Source: JAUHXS01 sp965213575
GTDB lineage: Bacteria > Bacteroidota > Bacteroidia > Chitinophagales > JAUHXS01
DNA length: 64,000 nucleotides
Assembly (NCBI GenBank): GCA_965213575.1
Contig: CBDBZN010000016.1
Span: 143,425 to 207,424, forward strand
Direction: 5' to 3'
Shown: in pieces, positions 7,903-15,828 of the stretch
How the letters are laid out: every line of letters begins with the position of its first letter
How positions within the stretch are numbered: position 1 is the stretch's first letter
Program-made: the position numbers and the translations under genes
The notes under the pieces: model-generated
The model's database searches: none
What the model was told of the DNA's origin: nothing
Seen by the model: only the letters and a program-made list of their open reading frames with translations

Positions 7903-9666
7903 TTATTTTAGCTTAGCAGTAAAATTGCTTCTCAAATTTTCGTAGCTGATTAAGTCTACCTTTACGGAACCAACTACTATGGGCGATTCTACTCTAATAG
8001 GAATTTTATTGTTATCGTCAGTCACCCATACAGTCATGTTTTCTCCTTCTTCAAATAAAGTACCTTCAATCAATAATGGTTTAAACTTAATACAATCAAA
8101 TTTACCCAGCTTAGTTTTTAGGTTTTCTTTGCCTAGATATCTTATATGGATAGGGTGCACTTGATGATCTAAAAAGATCGTTAGCGGGATAATGTCGCCT
8201 TCTTTATAGTTACTAAAATCAATATTTCTTGATTTATAAACAATAGATAACACATCATGTGTACAATCCGGGAAATCAAACACTCCCTTTCGTGTAGTAG
8301 CTTGATTATTTTCCCGATCAAATGTAATTTCACTATATTTTTCATATCCACCTTCTTTAACATCCCTCGCAAACTTATAAGGTAATAATGTAGTCCGATC
8401 CACATACGACTCATACCGATCTCGTACCTTAAAAAACCAATCATAATCAGGATAAGTCTGCCCTACGCCGCTGAAATGATACACAGACTTATTATTCATC
8501 GTTTCTTCTTCTACTTTAAATGTCACTTCTCCTGCATTAGCCCATATCAAACCCCAGTTATAACTTACCTGATAAGTCAGTTCTTCACCTATTTTAAAAC
8601 TTTTATTCTCTACCAAACATGCTTCGTTATCTTCTGCTTTGAGTGCAGCAGTGCTGAAAATACAAGCTAAGATTAAGAGCTTAGGCATCCATTTTTTATA
8701 AGATTTTGTGAATGCATAAAAATTGAATTTGTACATAAAGCTTAACCCAAGTAGTGCAGGAATAACTAAATTAATCATCCATAGGACAACAGATGCCGAT
8801 ACCACTGCTAAAAGGTTTTCCGTAATGAATCCCATAAAAAATACACTTAGGTTGCCTCGCACGCCCAACTCTGTTAGAGCAATGGTAGGAATAATAGTCT
8901 GACATAAAAATATAATGCTAATCATGGTTAAGCCTTTTAAGGGTGAGGCATTGACGCCTAATATCCAAAGTAAAGCCAAAAATTGTACCGAGTAAACTAA
9001 GTATCTAGCAATTGATAATCCTAAAACCACTAATAACTGTCTATATTCGATTGATTTAATCACATAAATATGTTTTTTTGCTTTGCGTAACCATTTAACT
9101 TTATCAAAAATAAATCCTAACAAATGTATATTAAAGTATACAGTCAATATTAGAAATATAAGAATTACAGTCATACCAATGATTAAGTAGTTGAAATAAA
9201 CTTTATCAATCGGATAGGTAGTGAAGAAAAAATATGTTAAACCTAGTATTCCAACTAAAAAAGTCGCAGTGATTTGTCCATAGCTACTGATAATAGAGAG
9301 AATAATGCCGTTAATTTTGTTTCCTTTTTGTAAAAATAAAATACGTCCACCATATTCTCCTACTCTGTTAGGTGTAAATAAACCTAGTGTCACCCCTGAA
9401 AAAATGCCTTTAAATGCATTTTTATAAGATATCATCTCTTCCTTTTTTAAAATATATTTCCATTTAACCGCTTCAATGCCCCAATTTACAAAGACTAAAG
9501 CAAGAGGTATTATCAAAAGTAAAAGTGTGGTAATGGTAAATTGATTTATAAAATCATTAATAATTTGGTGAATATTATTATTCACAAAGAGTTGGTTGTA
9601 AATTGCGTATAATAGCCCGGCTAGAATTAATATCTTTATAAATACGTTAATAATTCTACTATGCAC
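7903..9666 (-). CDS. Fused LPG-synthase/flippase-like membrane domain and DUF3108 domain
   Basis: One 587-residue frame holds two modules. Residues 1 to about 320 are a multi-span membrane domain of the lysylphosphatidylglycerol synthase TM/UPF0104 flippase type (FSGVTLGLFTPNRVGEYGGR, then IALTELGVRGNLSVFF). From M327 it reads like a fresh signal peptide (MPKLLILACIFSTAALKAED), followed by a complete DUF3108 domain (GEELTYQVSYNWGLIWANAG to VGSVKVDLISYEN). DUF3108 proteins are usually separate and exported. Here the signal-like helix probably acts as a transmembrane segment placing DUF3108 in the periplasm. The start is GTG (9666); no in-frame ATG lies between it and the upstream stop. It is divergent from ruvC with a spacer of about 24 bp. 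Confidence 0.82.
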   Translation of the reverse strand: MHSRIINVFIKILILAGLLYAIYNQLFVNNNIHQIINDFINQFTITTLLLLIIPLALVFVNWGIEAVKWKYILKKEEMISYKNAFKGIFSGVTLGLFTPNRVGEYGGRILFLQKGNKINGIILSIISSYGQITATFLVGILGLTYFFFTTYPIDKVYFNYLIIGMTVILIFLILTVYFNIHLLGFIFDKVKWLRKAKKHIYVIKSIEYRQLLVVLGLSIARYLVYSVQFLALLWILGVNASPLKGLTMISIIFLCQTIIPTIALTELGVRGNLSVFFMGFITENLLAVVSASVVLWMINLVIPALLGLSFMYKFNFYAFTKSYKKWMPKLLILACIFSTAALKAEDNEACLVENKSFKIGEELTYQVSYNWGLIWANAGEVTFKVEEETMNNKSVYHFSGVGQTYPDYDWFFKVRDRYESYVDRTTLLPYKFARDVKEGGYEKYSEITFDRENNQATTRKGVFDFPDCTHDVLSIVYKSRNIDFSNYKEGDIIPLTIFLDHQVHPIHIRYLGKENLKTKLGKFDCIKFKPLLIEGTLFEEGENMTVWVTDDNNKIPIRVESPIVVGSVKVDLISYENLRSNFTAKLK

Positions 9667-9690
9667 TGCTAATAATTAAATTTATTAATC

Positions 9691-10251
9691 CTGTCTCAAA
9701 ATAGCAAAATAATTTTAGGTATTGATCCGGGTACGAATGTATTTGGATATAGTAATATACAAATAGTTGGACAACAGATGAGTTTAATTAATTTGGGGAT
9801 TGTACATATTGGCAAAGAGACGGATCCTTATAAAAAATTACATAAAATTTTTGAGCGGACTAGAAAGCTAATCGAAACATATAAACCTACGGAGATGGCC
9901 ATAGAAGCGCCATTTTATGGTAAAAATGTACAGTCTATGCTGAAGCTTGGAAGAGCTCAAGGAGTAGCTATTGCAGCTGGAATGGATAGCGGATTACCGG
10001 TATTTGAGTATGCTCCCAAAAAGATAAAGCAGTCTATTACGGGCAACGGAAATGCATCTAAAGAGCAAGTAGCTGCTATGCTTAAGAATTTATTTAAGTA
10101 TGAAGAAAATCCTAAATATTTAGACGCAACAGATGCTTTATCAGTAGCGGTCTGTCATCACTTTCAATCGGGCAGTAAACTTTCAGGAGATTCCAACTAT
10201 AAAGGCTGGGGAGCATTCATCAAAGCTAATCCCGATCGGGCAAAAGGGTAA
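9691..10251 (+). CDS. ruvC: Crossover junction endodeoxyribonuclease RuvC (non-standard start)
   Basis: RuvC resolves Holliday junctions. The essential first acidic motif, IILGIDPGTNVFGYSN, is encoded from about 9706, upstream of the first ATG (9778), so a start at 9778 would delete the catalytic Asp. Other catalytic residues are the Glu in MAIEAPFYGK and the Asp pair in YLDATDALSVAVCHH. Between the in-frame stop at 9673-9675 and IDPG there is no ATG, GTG or TTG. The best candidate is CTG at 9691 (SQNSKIILGIDPG, 186 residues, normal for RuvC); ATC at 9688 is an alternative. A sequencing error is also possible. Confidence 0.9.
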   Translation: MSQNSKIILGIDPGTNVFGYSNIQIVGQQMSLINLGIVHIGKETDPYKKLHKIFERTRKLIETYKPTEMAIEAPFYGKNVQSMLKLGRAQGVAIAAGMDSGLPVFEYAPKKIKQSITGNGNASKEQVAAMLKNLFKYEENPKYLDATDALSVAVCHHFQSGSKLSGDSNYKGWGAFIKANPDRAKG

Positions 10252-10291
10252 AAGATATTCACTAACTCTATTCATACTGGGTATAAATTCA

Positions 10292-10299
10292 TATTTTTG
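10292..10299 (+). promoter_or_regulatory. Putative -7 box (TATTTTTG) of tRNA-Leu
   Basis: TATTTTTG matches the Bacteroidota -7 consensus TAnnTTTG and ends 12 nt before the mature tRNA 5' end, a sensible distance for the transcription start. No clear -33 TTTG was found at the expected spacing. Confidence 0.35.
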
Positions 10300-10311
10300 C
10301 TATACCAATTT

Positions 10312-10393
10312 GTCGATATGGTGGAATTGGTAGACACGCTACCTTGAGGGGGTAGTGCCTTCGGGTGTGGGAGTTCGAATCTCCCTATCGACA
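10312..10393 (+). tRNA. tRNA-Leu (anticodon GAG)
   Basis: The 7-bp acceptor stem pairs GTCGATA (10312-10318) with TATCGAC (10386-10392), with discriminator A at 10393. The anticodon stem CTACC/GGTAG encloses the loop TTGAGGG, giving anticodon GAG. A variable arm with the TGCCTTCGGGTG hairpin marks a class II (Leu/Ser-type) tRNA. The T-arm is GGGAGTTCGAATCTCCC. CCA is not encoded. It reads CUC/CUU leucine codons. Confidence 0.97.
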
Positions 10394-10404
10394 CTTTTCT
10401 TTAT

Positions 10405-11421
10405 TCACCCTGCCCATACCTTTGTTCCTTCTGTACAATTTTGGCAAATATCAATTGATTTTCTAGAGCCTAAAACGGAACTTCTAAACTGTTGGTAAGC
10501 ATCACTATGCCATACTTCTATGAATAATTTGGACTTAAGGTCTCCCAACTGATGAGTAGCATCTTTATCAAAACAGCAAGGTACTACCAAGCCATCCCAG
10601 GTAATTACGCAAGCATGCCATAGTTTCCAGCAGTGATTTTCCAGTTTATTTTTAATTACGTATGTATCTTTTTCCTTTTTATACCTGGCATATTTATCAA
10701 TTGAAGGAATTAATGGATTGCCATTTTCATAATCATAAACCTGAGCAGTTTTAAATTTTACTTCATCTACGCCTAACGAATCAGCTAATGTTTGCACTTC
10801 TTCTATTTGATGTTCATTGGGCTTAACAACTAGAAACTGAAAAATAACATGAGGTGTTTTTGACTTCAGCTTCTTTTTCCATTTAATAATATTTTTTGTT
10901 CCTACGATCACTTTAGCTAAATCGCCCTGCTTACGATATTGTTCATAAACCTCTTGCGTAGTGCCGTCGATTGAAATAATTAACCGATCTAAACCGGACT
11001 CCACAGTTTCCTTGGCATTTTCATCATTCAAAAAATGAGCATTAGTAGAAGTAGCGGTATAAATATTCTTTTTAGCAGCATATTTGACCATTTTTAAAAA
11101 ATCAGGATTAATATATGGCTCGCCTTGAAAGTAAAATGTGATGTATGAAAGTGTCTTAGAAAGTTGATCAATGGTTTTAGTAAAAAAGCCCATTTTTAGA
11201 TTACCGGTTGCTCTGGTGAATTGTTTGAGCCCGCTTGGACATTCAGGACAGCCCAAATTGCAAGCGGTGGTGGGTTCAATAGCAATACTGATTGGTAATC
11301 CGGCCTGATAAGCTTGTTTGGTGATTTTTGAATAATAATAAGAAAACATCACTTTAAATGCATTGATAGCCCGTTGAAAAGTTAGTTTAGAAAGAAAGTT
11401 TAAGCTATCGGTAAGGTGCAT
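10405..11421 (-). CDS. Radical SAM protein with C-terminal SPASM domain
   Basis: A 338-residue protein. The radical SAM motif is CNLGCPEC (C54, C58, C61) within IEPTTACNLGCPECPSG. It is followed by YFQGEPYINPDF and STNAHFLNDENAK, which are typical SPASM-subfamily segments. The C-terminus carries further Cys residues (CWKLWHAC, VPCCFDKD, ICQNCTEG), consistent with auxiliary Fe-S clusters. The substrate is unknown. There is no neighbouring precursor peptide or obvious partner; it lies alone between tRNA-Leu and the RAYT gene. The N-terminal ~45 residues are basic and aromatic and could contact membrane or nucleic acid, but this is speculative. Confidence 0.85.
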   Translation of the reverse strand: MHLTDSLNFLSKLTFQRAINAFKVMFSYYYSKITKQAYQAGLPISIAIEPTTACNLGCPECPSGLKQFTRATGNLKMGFFTKTIDQLSKTLSYITFYFQGEPYINPDFLKMVKYAAKKNIYTATSTNAHFLNDENAKETVESGLDRLIISIDGTTQEVYEQYRKQGDLAKVIVGTKNIIKWKKKLKSKTPHVIFQFLVVKPNEHQIEEVQTLADSLGVDEVKFKTAQVYDYENGNPLIPSIDKYARYKKEKDTYVIKNKLENHCWKLWHACVITWDGLVVPCCFDKDATHQLGDLKSKLFIEVWHSDAYQQFRSSVLGSRKSIDICQNCTEGTKVWAG

Positions 11422-11490
11422 TAATTAATGTAAGTATAAGGTAAACTAAAGGTGTGACTTATATTCACGCACTGAGTTTACCAATCATAT

Positions 11491-12114
11491 TTAAAATATC
11501 AAATTCTTCTTTTCTGAGTCTATTAGATTGGAAGACATCCTATAAATACTTTCTTCTTTTAAACCCAATAAATCAATAGTTAGTTCTTTGTTGCAAAGTG
11601 TTCCGTCTCTATAACTACAGTAATCTTTGAAAGAAGAGTACTCCCAATCTTCCATTCTAGAAACAAGATTAGCTTTTAAAGGATTTTGATGAATGTAATT
11701 AAAACAAATAAAAGGTAAATCATTATTGACATTTGTACATAACTGATAATCGCTTAAGCATTTTGATTTAGTCCTCTGCTGAAAAAGTGATCCGGTTCTC
11801 TCTTGTTGTTTGTTAATAGCTCGAGTATAGGATCTTAATAGAATAGCTATTTCATTATTCAGGTTACTAGACTCACCCGGTGACTTCAAGTCACCGGGTG
11901 AGTCTAGATTAAGCCCTTGATAATTTTCTTTTACCTTTATCAATAAATGAAAATGGTTGGGCATCAAACAATATGCTAATAAATCAGCATATTTTAATAG
12001 GTGGATTCTAAGTTTTCGGAGAAAAAGAAAATAGTGCTCTTGACCAAAAAATTTTTTTTGTCGATTATTACCTCGATTGTATATATGATAAATATTTTCG
12101 GCTTCGAATTGCAT
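11491..12114 (-). CDS. REP-associated tyrosine transposase (RAYT, IS200/Y1-type)
   Basis: A 207-residue Y1 HUH-family protein. Family marks are IYHIYNRGNNRQKKFF at the N-terminus, the HUH motif MPNHFHLLIKV (H54, H56), and the helix with the candidate nucleophile FNYIHQNPLKANLV (Y140). RAYTs cleave single-stranded REP hairpins and are thought to spread them as non-autonomous elements. Residues 70-83 (LDSPGDLKSPGESS) are encoded by a perfect 41-bp palindrome of the same REP type. Three more related palindromes lie just upstream at 12187-12269. It carries no flanking terminal repeats, as expected for a domesticated RAYT. Catalytic residues look intact. Confidence 0.9.
   Translation of the reverse strand: MQFEAENIYHIYNRGNNRQKKFFGQEHYFLFLRKLRIHLLKYADLLAYCLMPNHFHLLIKVKENYQGLNLDSPGDLKSPGESSNLNNEIAILLRSYTRAINKQQERTGSLFQQRTKSKCLSDYQLCTNVNNDLPFICFNYIHQNPLKANLVSRMEDWEYSSFKDYCSYRDGTLCNKELTIDLLGLKEESIYRMSSNLIDSEKKNLIF
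11867..11907. repeat. Perfect palindrome inside the RAYT coding sequence (family 1 REP)
   Basis: Arms 11867-11886 and 11888-11907 (20 bp each) are exact reverse complements around a C at 11887. The core is GTGACTTCAAGTCAC, and both ends are CTAG. It is read through in the RAYT frame as residues 70-83, between the HUH motif and the next helix. The core differs by one base from the core of the palindrome at 37686-37720, and the outer CTCACC/GGTGAG matches the cluster at 12187-12269. Confidence 0.95.
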
Positions 12115-12186
12115 AATAATGTTCTGTAAAGTTAAAAACTTTACTTAATTGTTGAAACCTAATTAATTCTGTTTCTTCACCACCGA

Positions 12187-12269
12187 TTTCCTCACCCGGT
12201 GACTCAAGTTTTCCCTCACCCGGTCACAAGTTTCCTCACCGGGTGACTCAAGTCACCCGGTGAGGAAAC
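12187..12269. repeat. Cluster of three REP-like units (family 1)
   Basis: Three adjacent units share CTCACC(C/G)GGT followed by GACTCAAG-type sequence. Units at about 12187-12212 and 12213-12229 are half-palindromes or decayed. The third (arms 12230-12248 and 12251-12269, 19 bp each, 2-nt spacer CA) is a perfect palindrome with core GTGACTCAAGTCAC. The cluster lies upstream of the RAYT start and downstream of the hydroxyacyl-CoA dehydrogenase stop, as expected for REPs flanking their transposase. Confidence 0.9.
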
Positions 12270-12295
12270 CATCCAAATTTTAAAACGTCTATAAG

Positions 12296-13162
12296 CTATT
12301 TGTAACTATAAAACCCTCGTCCTGATTTTCTGCCGTGAAAGCCGGCTGCTACTTTTTGTTGTTGGATCCTGCTTGGCCTAAATTTAGCATCGTAATGAAA
12401 ACTTTCAAACATGGAGCTTGTTACCGAAAAATTAGTATCTACACCAATTAAATCCATCAAGCGAAAAGGGCCCATCTTAAAACCGGAAGATTCGATCAAT
12501 TTATCAATGGTTTCATGATCAGCGATATTTTCTTCCAAAACTTTTAATCCTTCTACATAAAAATGCCTTGCTACTCTGTTGACAATAAATCCCGGAGCAT
12601 CTTTGGCCATAACGGCTTTTTTACCCATTTTTTCAGCAAGTGATTTGATTGTTTGCGCTACTTGTTCATTCGTTGCTTCTCCTGAGATCACCTCGACGAG
12701 TTTCATGATATGAGCCGGATTAAAAAAATGCATGCCAACGACTCTTTCTGAATTTGTTACTTGAGCAGCAATTTGAGTAATAGGAATAGAGGAAGTATTA
12801 GTGGCGAAAATAGCATTATCACTATTGATTTTAGCTAATTTATTAAATAAATCAACTTTAACGTCCAACTTTTCGATAATAGCCTCGACAATAACATCAG
12901 CTTTTAAATCTTTAAATATTGTAGTTGTATTAATTCGTTTGATCGTTTCCGCTTTGGCCTGCTCGGTTATCTTACCTCTTTCTACAGCACCGGATAGATT
13001 TTTATCAATATTTTTAACTGCTTTAGAGAGCGCTTCTTTCTTTAAATCATATAAAACGACCGGATATCCTGCTTGTGCGGCAACTTGTGCTATTCCCGCT
13101 CCCATCGTGCCTGAACCGATAACTGCTATCTTCTTAATTAATTCTAAACTATAACTATTCAT
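12296..13162 (-). CDS. 3-hydroxyacyl-CoA (3-hydroxybutyryl-CoA) dehydrogenase
   Basis: A 288-residue NAD-dependent dehydrogenase of the HAD/PaaH/Hbd family. It starts with the Rossmann motif KIAVIGSGTMGAGIAQVAA, has the NAD/CoA-side segment FATNTSSIPITQIA, the catalytic-His signature RVVGMHFFNPAHIMKLVEV, and PGFIVNRVARHFYVEGLKVLEE. It oxidises (S)-3-hydroxyacyl-CoA or runs in reverse. It follows pheS by 28 bp on the same strand and probably ends the guaB-pheS transcript. There is no crotonase or thiolase in the window to refine the pathway. Confidence 0.92.
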   Translation of the reverse strand: MNSYSLELIKKIAVIGSGTMGAGIAQVAAQAGYPVVLYDLKKEALSKAVKNIDKNLSGAVERGKITEQAKAETIKRINTTTIFKDLKADVIVEAIIEKLDVKVDLFNKLAKINSDNAIFATNTSSIPITQIAAQVTNSERVVGMHFFNPAHIMKLVEVISGEATNEQVAQTIKSLAEKMGKKAVMAKDAPGFIVNRVARHFYVEGLKVLEENIADHETIDKLIESSGFKMGPFRLMDLIGVDTNFSVTSSMFESFHYDAKFRPSRIQQQKVAAGFHGRKSGRGFYSYK

Positions 13163-13190
13163 AATATTGAGTTTATTAAATTATAGACAA

Positions 13191-14234
13191 TTATCTAACC
13201 CCTGTAAATTGCTCTAAAAAGCGGATATCATTTTCGAAAAATAGCCGAATATCATTAATGCGATATTTAAGCATGGCTATTCTTTCAATACCCATGCCAA
13301 AAGCATATCCTGTATATTTCTCACTGTCAATTTTACAATTTTCTAATACATTAGGATCAACCATGCCGCAACCTAGTATCTCAACCCAGCCTGTTTTTTT
13401 ACACACCGAACAACCTTCTCCTTCGCAAATGAGGCAAGAAATATCCATCTCCGCTGATGGTTCGGTGAAAGGAAAATAAGAAGGCCTAAACCTGATGGCT
13501 GTAGTTTCTCCAAACATTTCTTTTACAAAATAATACAGCGCTTGCTTCAAATCAGCAAAAGAAACATTTTCATCAATATATAATCCTTCCACTTGGTGAA
13601 ACTGACAATGAGCTCTTGCAGAGATTGTTTCGTTTCTATAAACACGTCCCGGACAAATTACTCTTATGGGTGGTTTTTGTGCCTCCATTGTTCTGATCTG
13701 CGTATTAGAAGTGTGCGTACGCAAGACTATATCAGGATTTTGCTGGATAAAATACGTATCCTGCATATCTCTTGCAGGATGATTCTCAGGCATATTTAAA
13801 GCAGTAAAATTATACCAGTCACTTTCCAGTTCAGGACCTTCTGCCGTTGTGAAGCCTATCTTGGAGTATATATCAATTATTTTATTTCTAATGATTGATA
13901 TAGGATGTCGGGCTCCTAGTCTGATAGGAATACCCGGTGCAGTGACATCAATTTGAGTCTTATTACTGCCTTTTTGCTGTTCAATATTCTCTTTGAACAC
14001 ATTATATTTTTCTTCAGCTGTTTGTTTAACAGCGTTTAGCAATTGGCCAAATTCTTTTTTCCGCTCATTAGCAACTTGCTTTATTTCGCTAAAAAGTGAT
14101 TTAAGAATTCCCTTGCTCCCAATATATTTTATTCTATACTGCTCCAGCTCCTCTGCATTAGAAATAGTTTGTGATTCTATTTCCTTTCCAATTTCATTAA
14201 CTTTGGCGAAAATATCGTTTACCACATTACTCAT
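13191..14234 (-). CDS. pheS: Phenylalanine-tRNA ligase alpha subunit
   Basis: A 347-residue class II synthetase subunit. It has an N-terminal coiled-coil tRNA-binding region, motif 2 around RVYRNETISARAHCQFHQVE, FRPSYFPFTEPSAEMD, and motif 3 GYAFGMGIERIAMLKY. A four-cysteine insert (CLICEGEGCSVC) between motifs 2 and 3 is seen in many bacterial PheS proteins and may bind zinc. Its ATG overlaps the guaB stop by 4 nt, so the two are translationally coupled. pheT is not in the window. Confidence 0.96.
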   Translation of the reverse strand: MSNVVNDIFAKVNEIGKEIESQTISNAEELEQYRIKYIGSKGILKSLFSEIKQVANERKKEFGQLLNAVKQTAEEKYNVFKENIEQQKGSNKTQIDVTAPGIPIRLGARHPISIIRNKIIDIYSKIGFTTAEGPELESDWYNFTALNMPENHPARDMQDTYFIQQNPDIVLRTHTSNTQIRTMEAQKPPIRVICPGRVYRNETISARAHCQFHQVEGLYIDENVSFADLKQALYYFVKEMFGETTAIRFRPSYFPFTEPSAEMDISCLICEGEGCSVCKKTGWVEILGCGMVDPNVLENCKIDSEKYTGYAFGMGIERIAMLKYRINDIRLFFENDIRFLEQFTGVR

Positions 14235-15709
14235 AATCCGCGACTACTGTAATTTGGAGCTTCTTTGGTGATTACCACGTCATGAGGATGACTTTCTCTA
14301 ATTCCGGATGAAGTTATTTTTATAAATTTAGCCTCTTTCAATGCATCGATATTTTTAGCGCCACAATAACCCATACCGGCCCTTAATCCTCCAATATATT
14401 GGACCATCACCTCTCTAAGAGTTCCTTTAAATGGAATGCGGCCAACAATTCCTTCCGGGACTAATTTCTTTATATCATCCTCTACATCTTGAAAATAACG
14501 ATCTTTAGATCCTTTTTCCATTGCCTCTAAAGATCCCATTCCTCTATATGACTTAAATCGCCTTCCTTCTAATAGGATCAATTCTCCCGGTGATTCTTCC
14601 GTACCGGCAAAAAGAGACCCTGCCATGATGCAATCAGCTCCGGCAGCAATGGCTTTTACTATGTCCCCTGAAAATTTGATCCCTCCATCAGCAATTATTG
14701 GTATACCGGTTCCATGAGCAGCCCTGGCAGCATCATAAATTGCCGTTAATTGAGGGACACCTGCTCCTGCTATAACTCTGGTTGTGCAAATAGATCCCGG
14801 TCCTACGCCTACTTTTACACCATCTACGCCCGCATTGATCAGCGTTTTTGTTCCCTCGTAAGTAGCCACATTTCCTGCTATCAACTGAAGTTTTGGATGA
14901 TGTTCTTTGATAGTTTTGATCATTTCTACCACTCCTTTTGAATCTCCGTGAGCAGTATCTACTGTAATAATATCAACTTGAACTTCAACCAAGGCATTTA
15001 TTCTTTCTAAGGTATCAGCAGTTACACCCACTGCAGCACCGACTCTTAATCGTCCAAATTCATCTTTGCAAGCAATAGGGTGGCTTTTTACTCTTATGAT
15101 ATCTTTATAAGTTATCAAGCCTACCAATTTGCCGAATTTATCAACAACTGGTAGTTTTTCAATTTTGTGTTTTTGCAAGATTGTTTCTGCTTTTTTCAGG
15201 TCAGTTCCTTCAGGAGCTGTAACTAAATTAGCAGTAGTCATGACTGTATCTACTCTATTTTTTGGCGTTCGTTCAAACCTCAAATCTCGATTAGTTAAAA
15301 GCCCTAAGAGTTTATTATTTGCATCAACAATAGGTATTCCGCCGATCTTGTTTTCTTTCATGATCGCTAATGCTTCTCCTACAGTAGCATCCGGACCTAA
15401 GGTAATTGGATCGGTGATTAAACCACTTTCAAATCTCTTTACCTTCCGAACCTGGCGGGCCTGCTCTTTAATAGACATATTTTTATGCAAAAATCCGATG
15501 CCTCCTTCGCGAGCTATTGCAATAGCTAACGCTGATTCTGTTACCGTATCCATGGCAGCAGATACAATTGGAACATTGATATTTATATTTTTAGTAACTT
15601 TTGTAACAGTATCTACTTCTCTTGGAAGGACTTCTGAGTAGGCAGGGACTAATAAAACATCGTCAAATGTAAACCCTTCACCAGCTATTTTATCGGTATT
15701 GAAAGACAT
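14231..15709 (-). CDS. guaB: IMP dehydrogenase
   Basis: IMPDH catalyses the first committed GMP step, IMP to XMP. The protein has the start MSFNTDKIAGEGFTFDDVLL, two CBS domains (about residues 95-215), GVGPGSICTTRVIAGAGVPQ with the catalytic Cys, and a C-terminal flap containing SYRGMGSLEAM. I chose the ATG at 15709 (492 residues). The frame is open to 15796, but the extra residues (SFCEINIHCWELNYFD) are not family-like. It is divergent from purH, another purine gene, across about 120 bp. Both could share purine-responsive control, but no PurR-type operator was recognised. Confidence 0.95.
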   Translation of the reverse strand: MSFNTDKIAGEGFTFDDVLLVPAYSEVLPREVDTVTKVTKNININVPIVSAAMDTVTESALAIAIAREGGIGFLHKNMSIKEQARQVRKVKRFESGLITDPITLGPDATVGEALAIMKENKIGGIPIVDANNKLLGLLTNRDLRFERTPKNRVDTVMTTANLVTAPEGTDLKKAETILQKHKIEKLPVVDKFGKLVGLITYKDIIRVKSHPIACKDEFGRLRVGAAVGVTADTLERINALVEVQVDIITVDTAHGDSKGVVEMIKTIKEHHPKLQLIAGNVATYEGTKTLINAGVDGVKVGVGPGSICTTRVIAGAGVPQLTAIYDAARAAHGTGIPIIADGGIKFSGDIVKAIAAGADCIMAGSLFAGTEESPGELILLEGRRFKSYRGMGSLEAMEKGSKDRYFQDVEDDIKKLVPEGIVGRIPFKGTLREVMVQYIGGLRAGMGYCGAKNIDALKEAKFIKITSSGIRESHPHDVVITKEAPNYSSRGL

Positions 15710-15712
15710 ATG

Positions 15713-15743
15713 TAAAGTTATATCAAAATAATTTAATTCCCAA
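15713..15743 (-). promoter_or_regulatory. Putative guaB promoter (TTG-N20-TAACTTTA)
   Basis: On the minus strand a TTG (15743-15741) is followed after 20 nt by TAACTTTA (15720-15713), close to the Bacteroidota -33/-7 consensus TTTG-N19-21-TAnnTTTG. The box ends only 3 nt before the guaB ATG, implying a leaderless transcript if it is used. Confidence 0.3.
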
Positions 15744-15789
15744 CAATGTATATTGATCTCACAAAAAGATAAATAATTGCAGTTTGAAC

Positions 15790-15820
15790 TTTGCAAAAGT
15801 CACCCATAATCATACCTTTG
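15790..15820 (+). promoter_or_regulatory. Promoter of purH (TTTG-N19-TACCTTTG)
   Basis: TTTG at 15790-15793 and TACCTTTG at 15813-15820 are separated by exactly 19 nt, a full match to the Bacteroidota vegetative promoter consensus. The -7 box ends 8 nt before the ATG at 15829. That supports the 15829 start and a very short or absent leader. Confidence 0.6.
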
Positions 15821-15828
15821 CTTGTACT

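Noticed and set aside
9778..10251. ruvC starting at the first ATG (157 residues)
   Set aside because: It would omit the catalytic IDPG motif, which is encoded in the same frame just upstream.
15129..15641. Open frame antisense to guaB (170 codons)
   Set aside because: Lies wholly inside guaB, which has full family motifs; the antisense product shows no recognisable domain.
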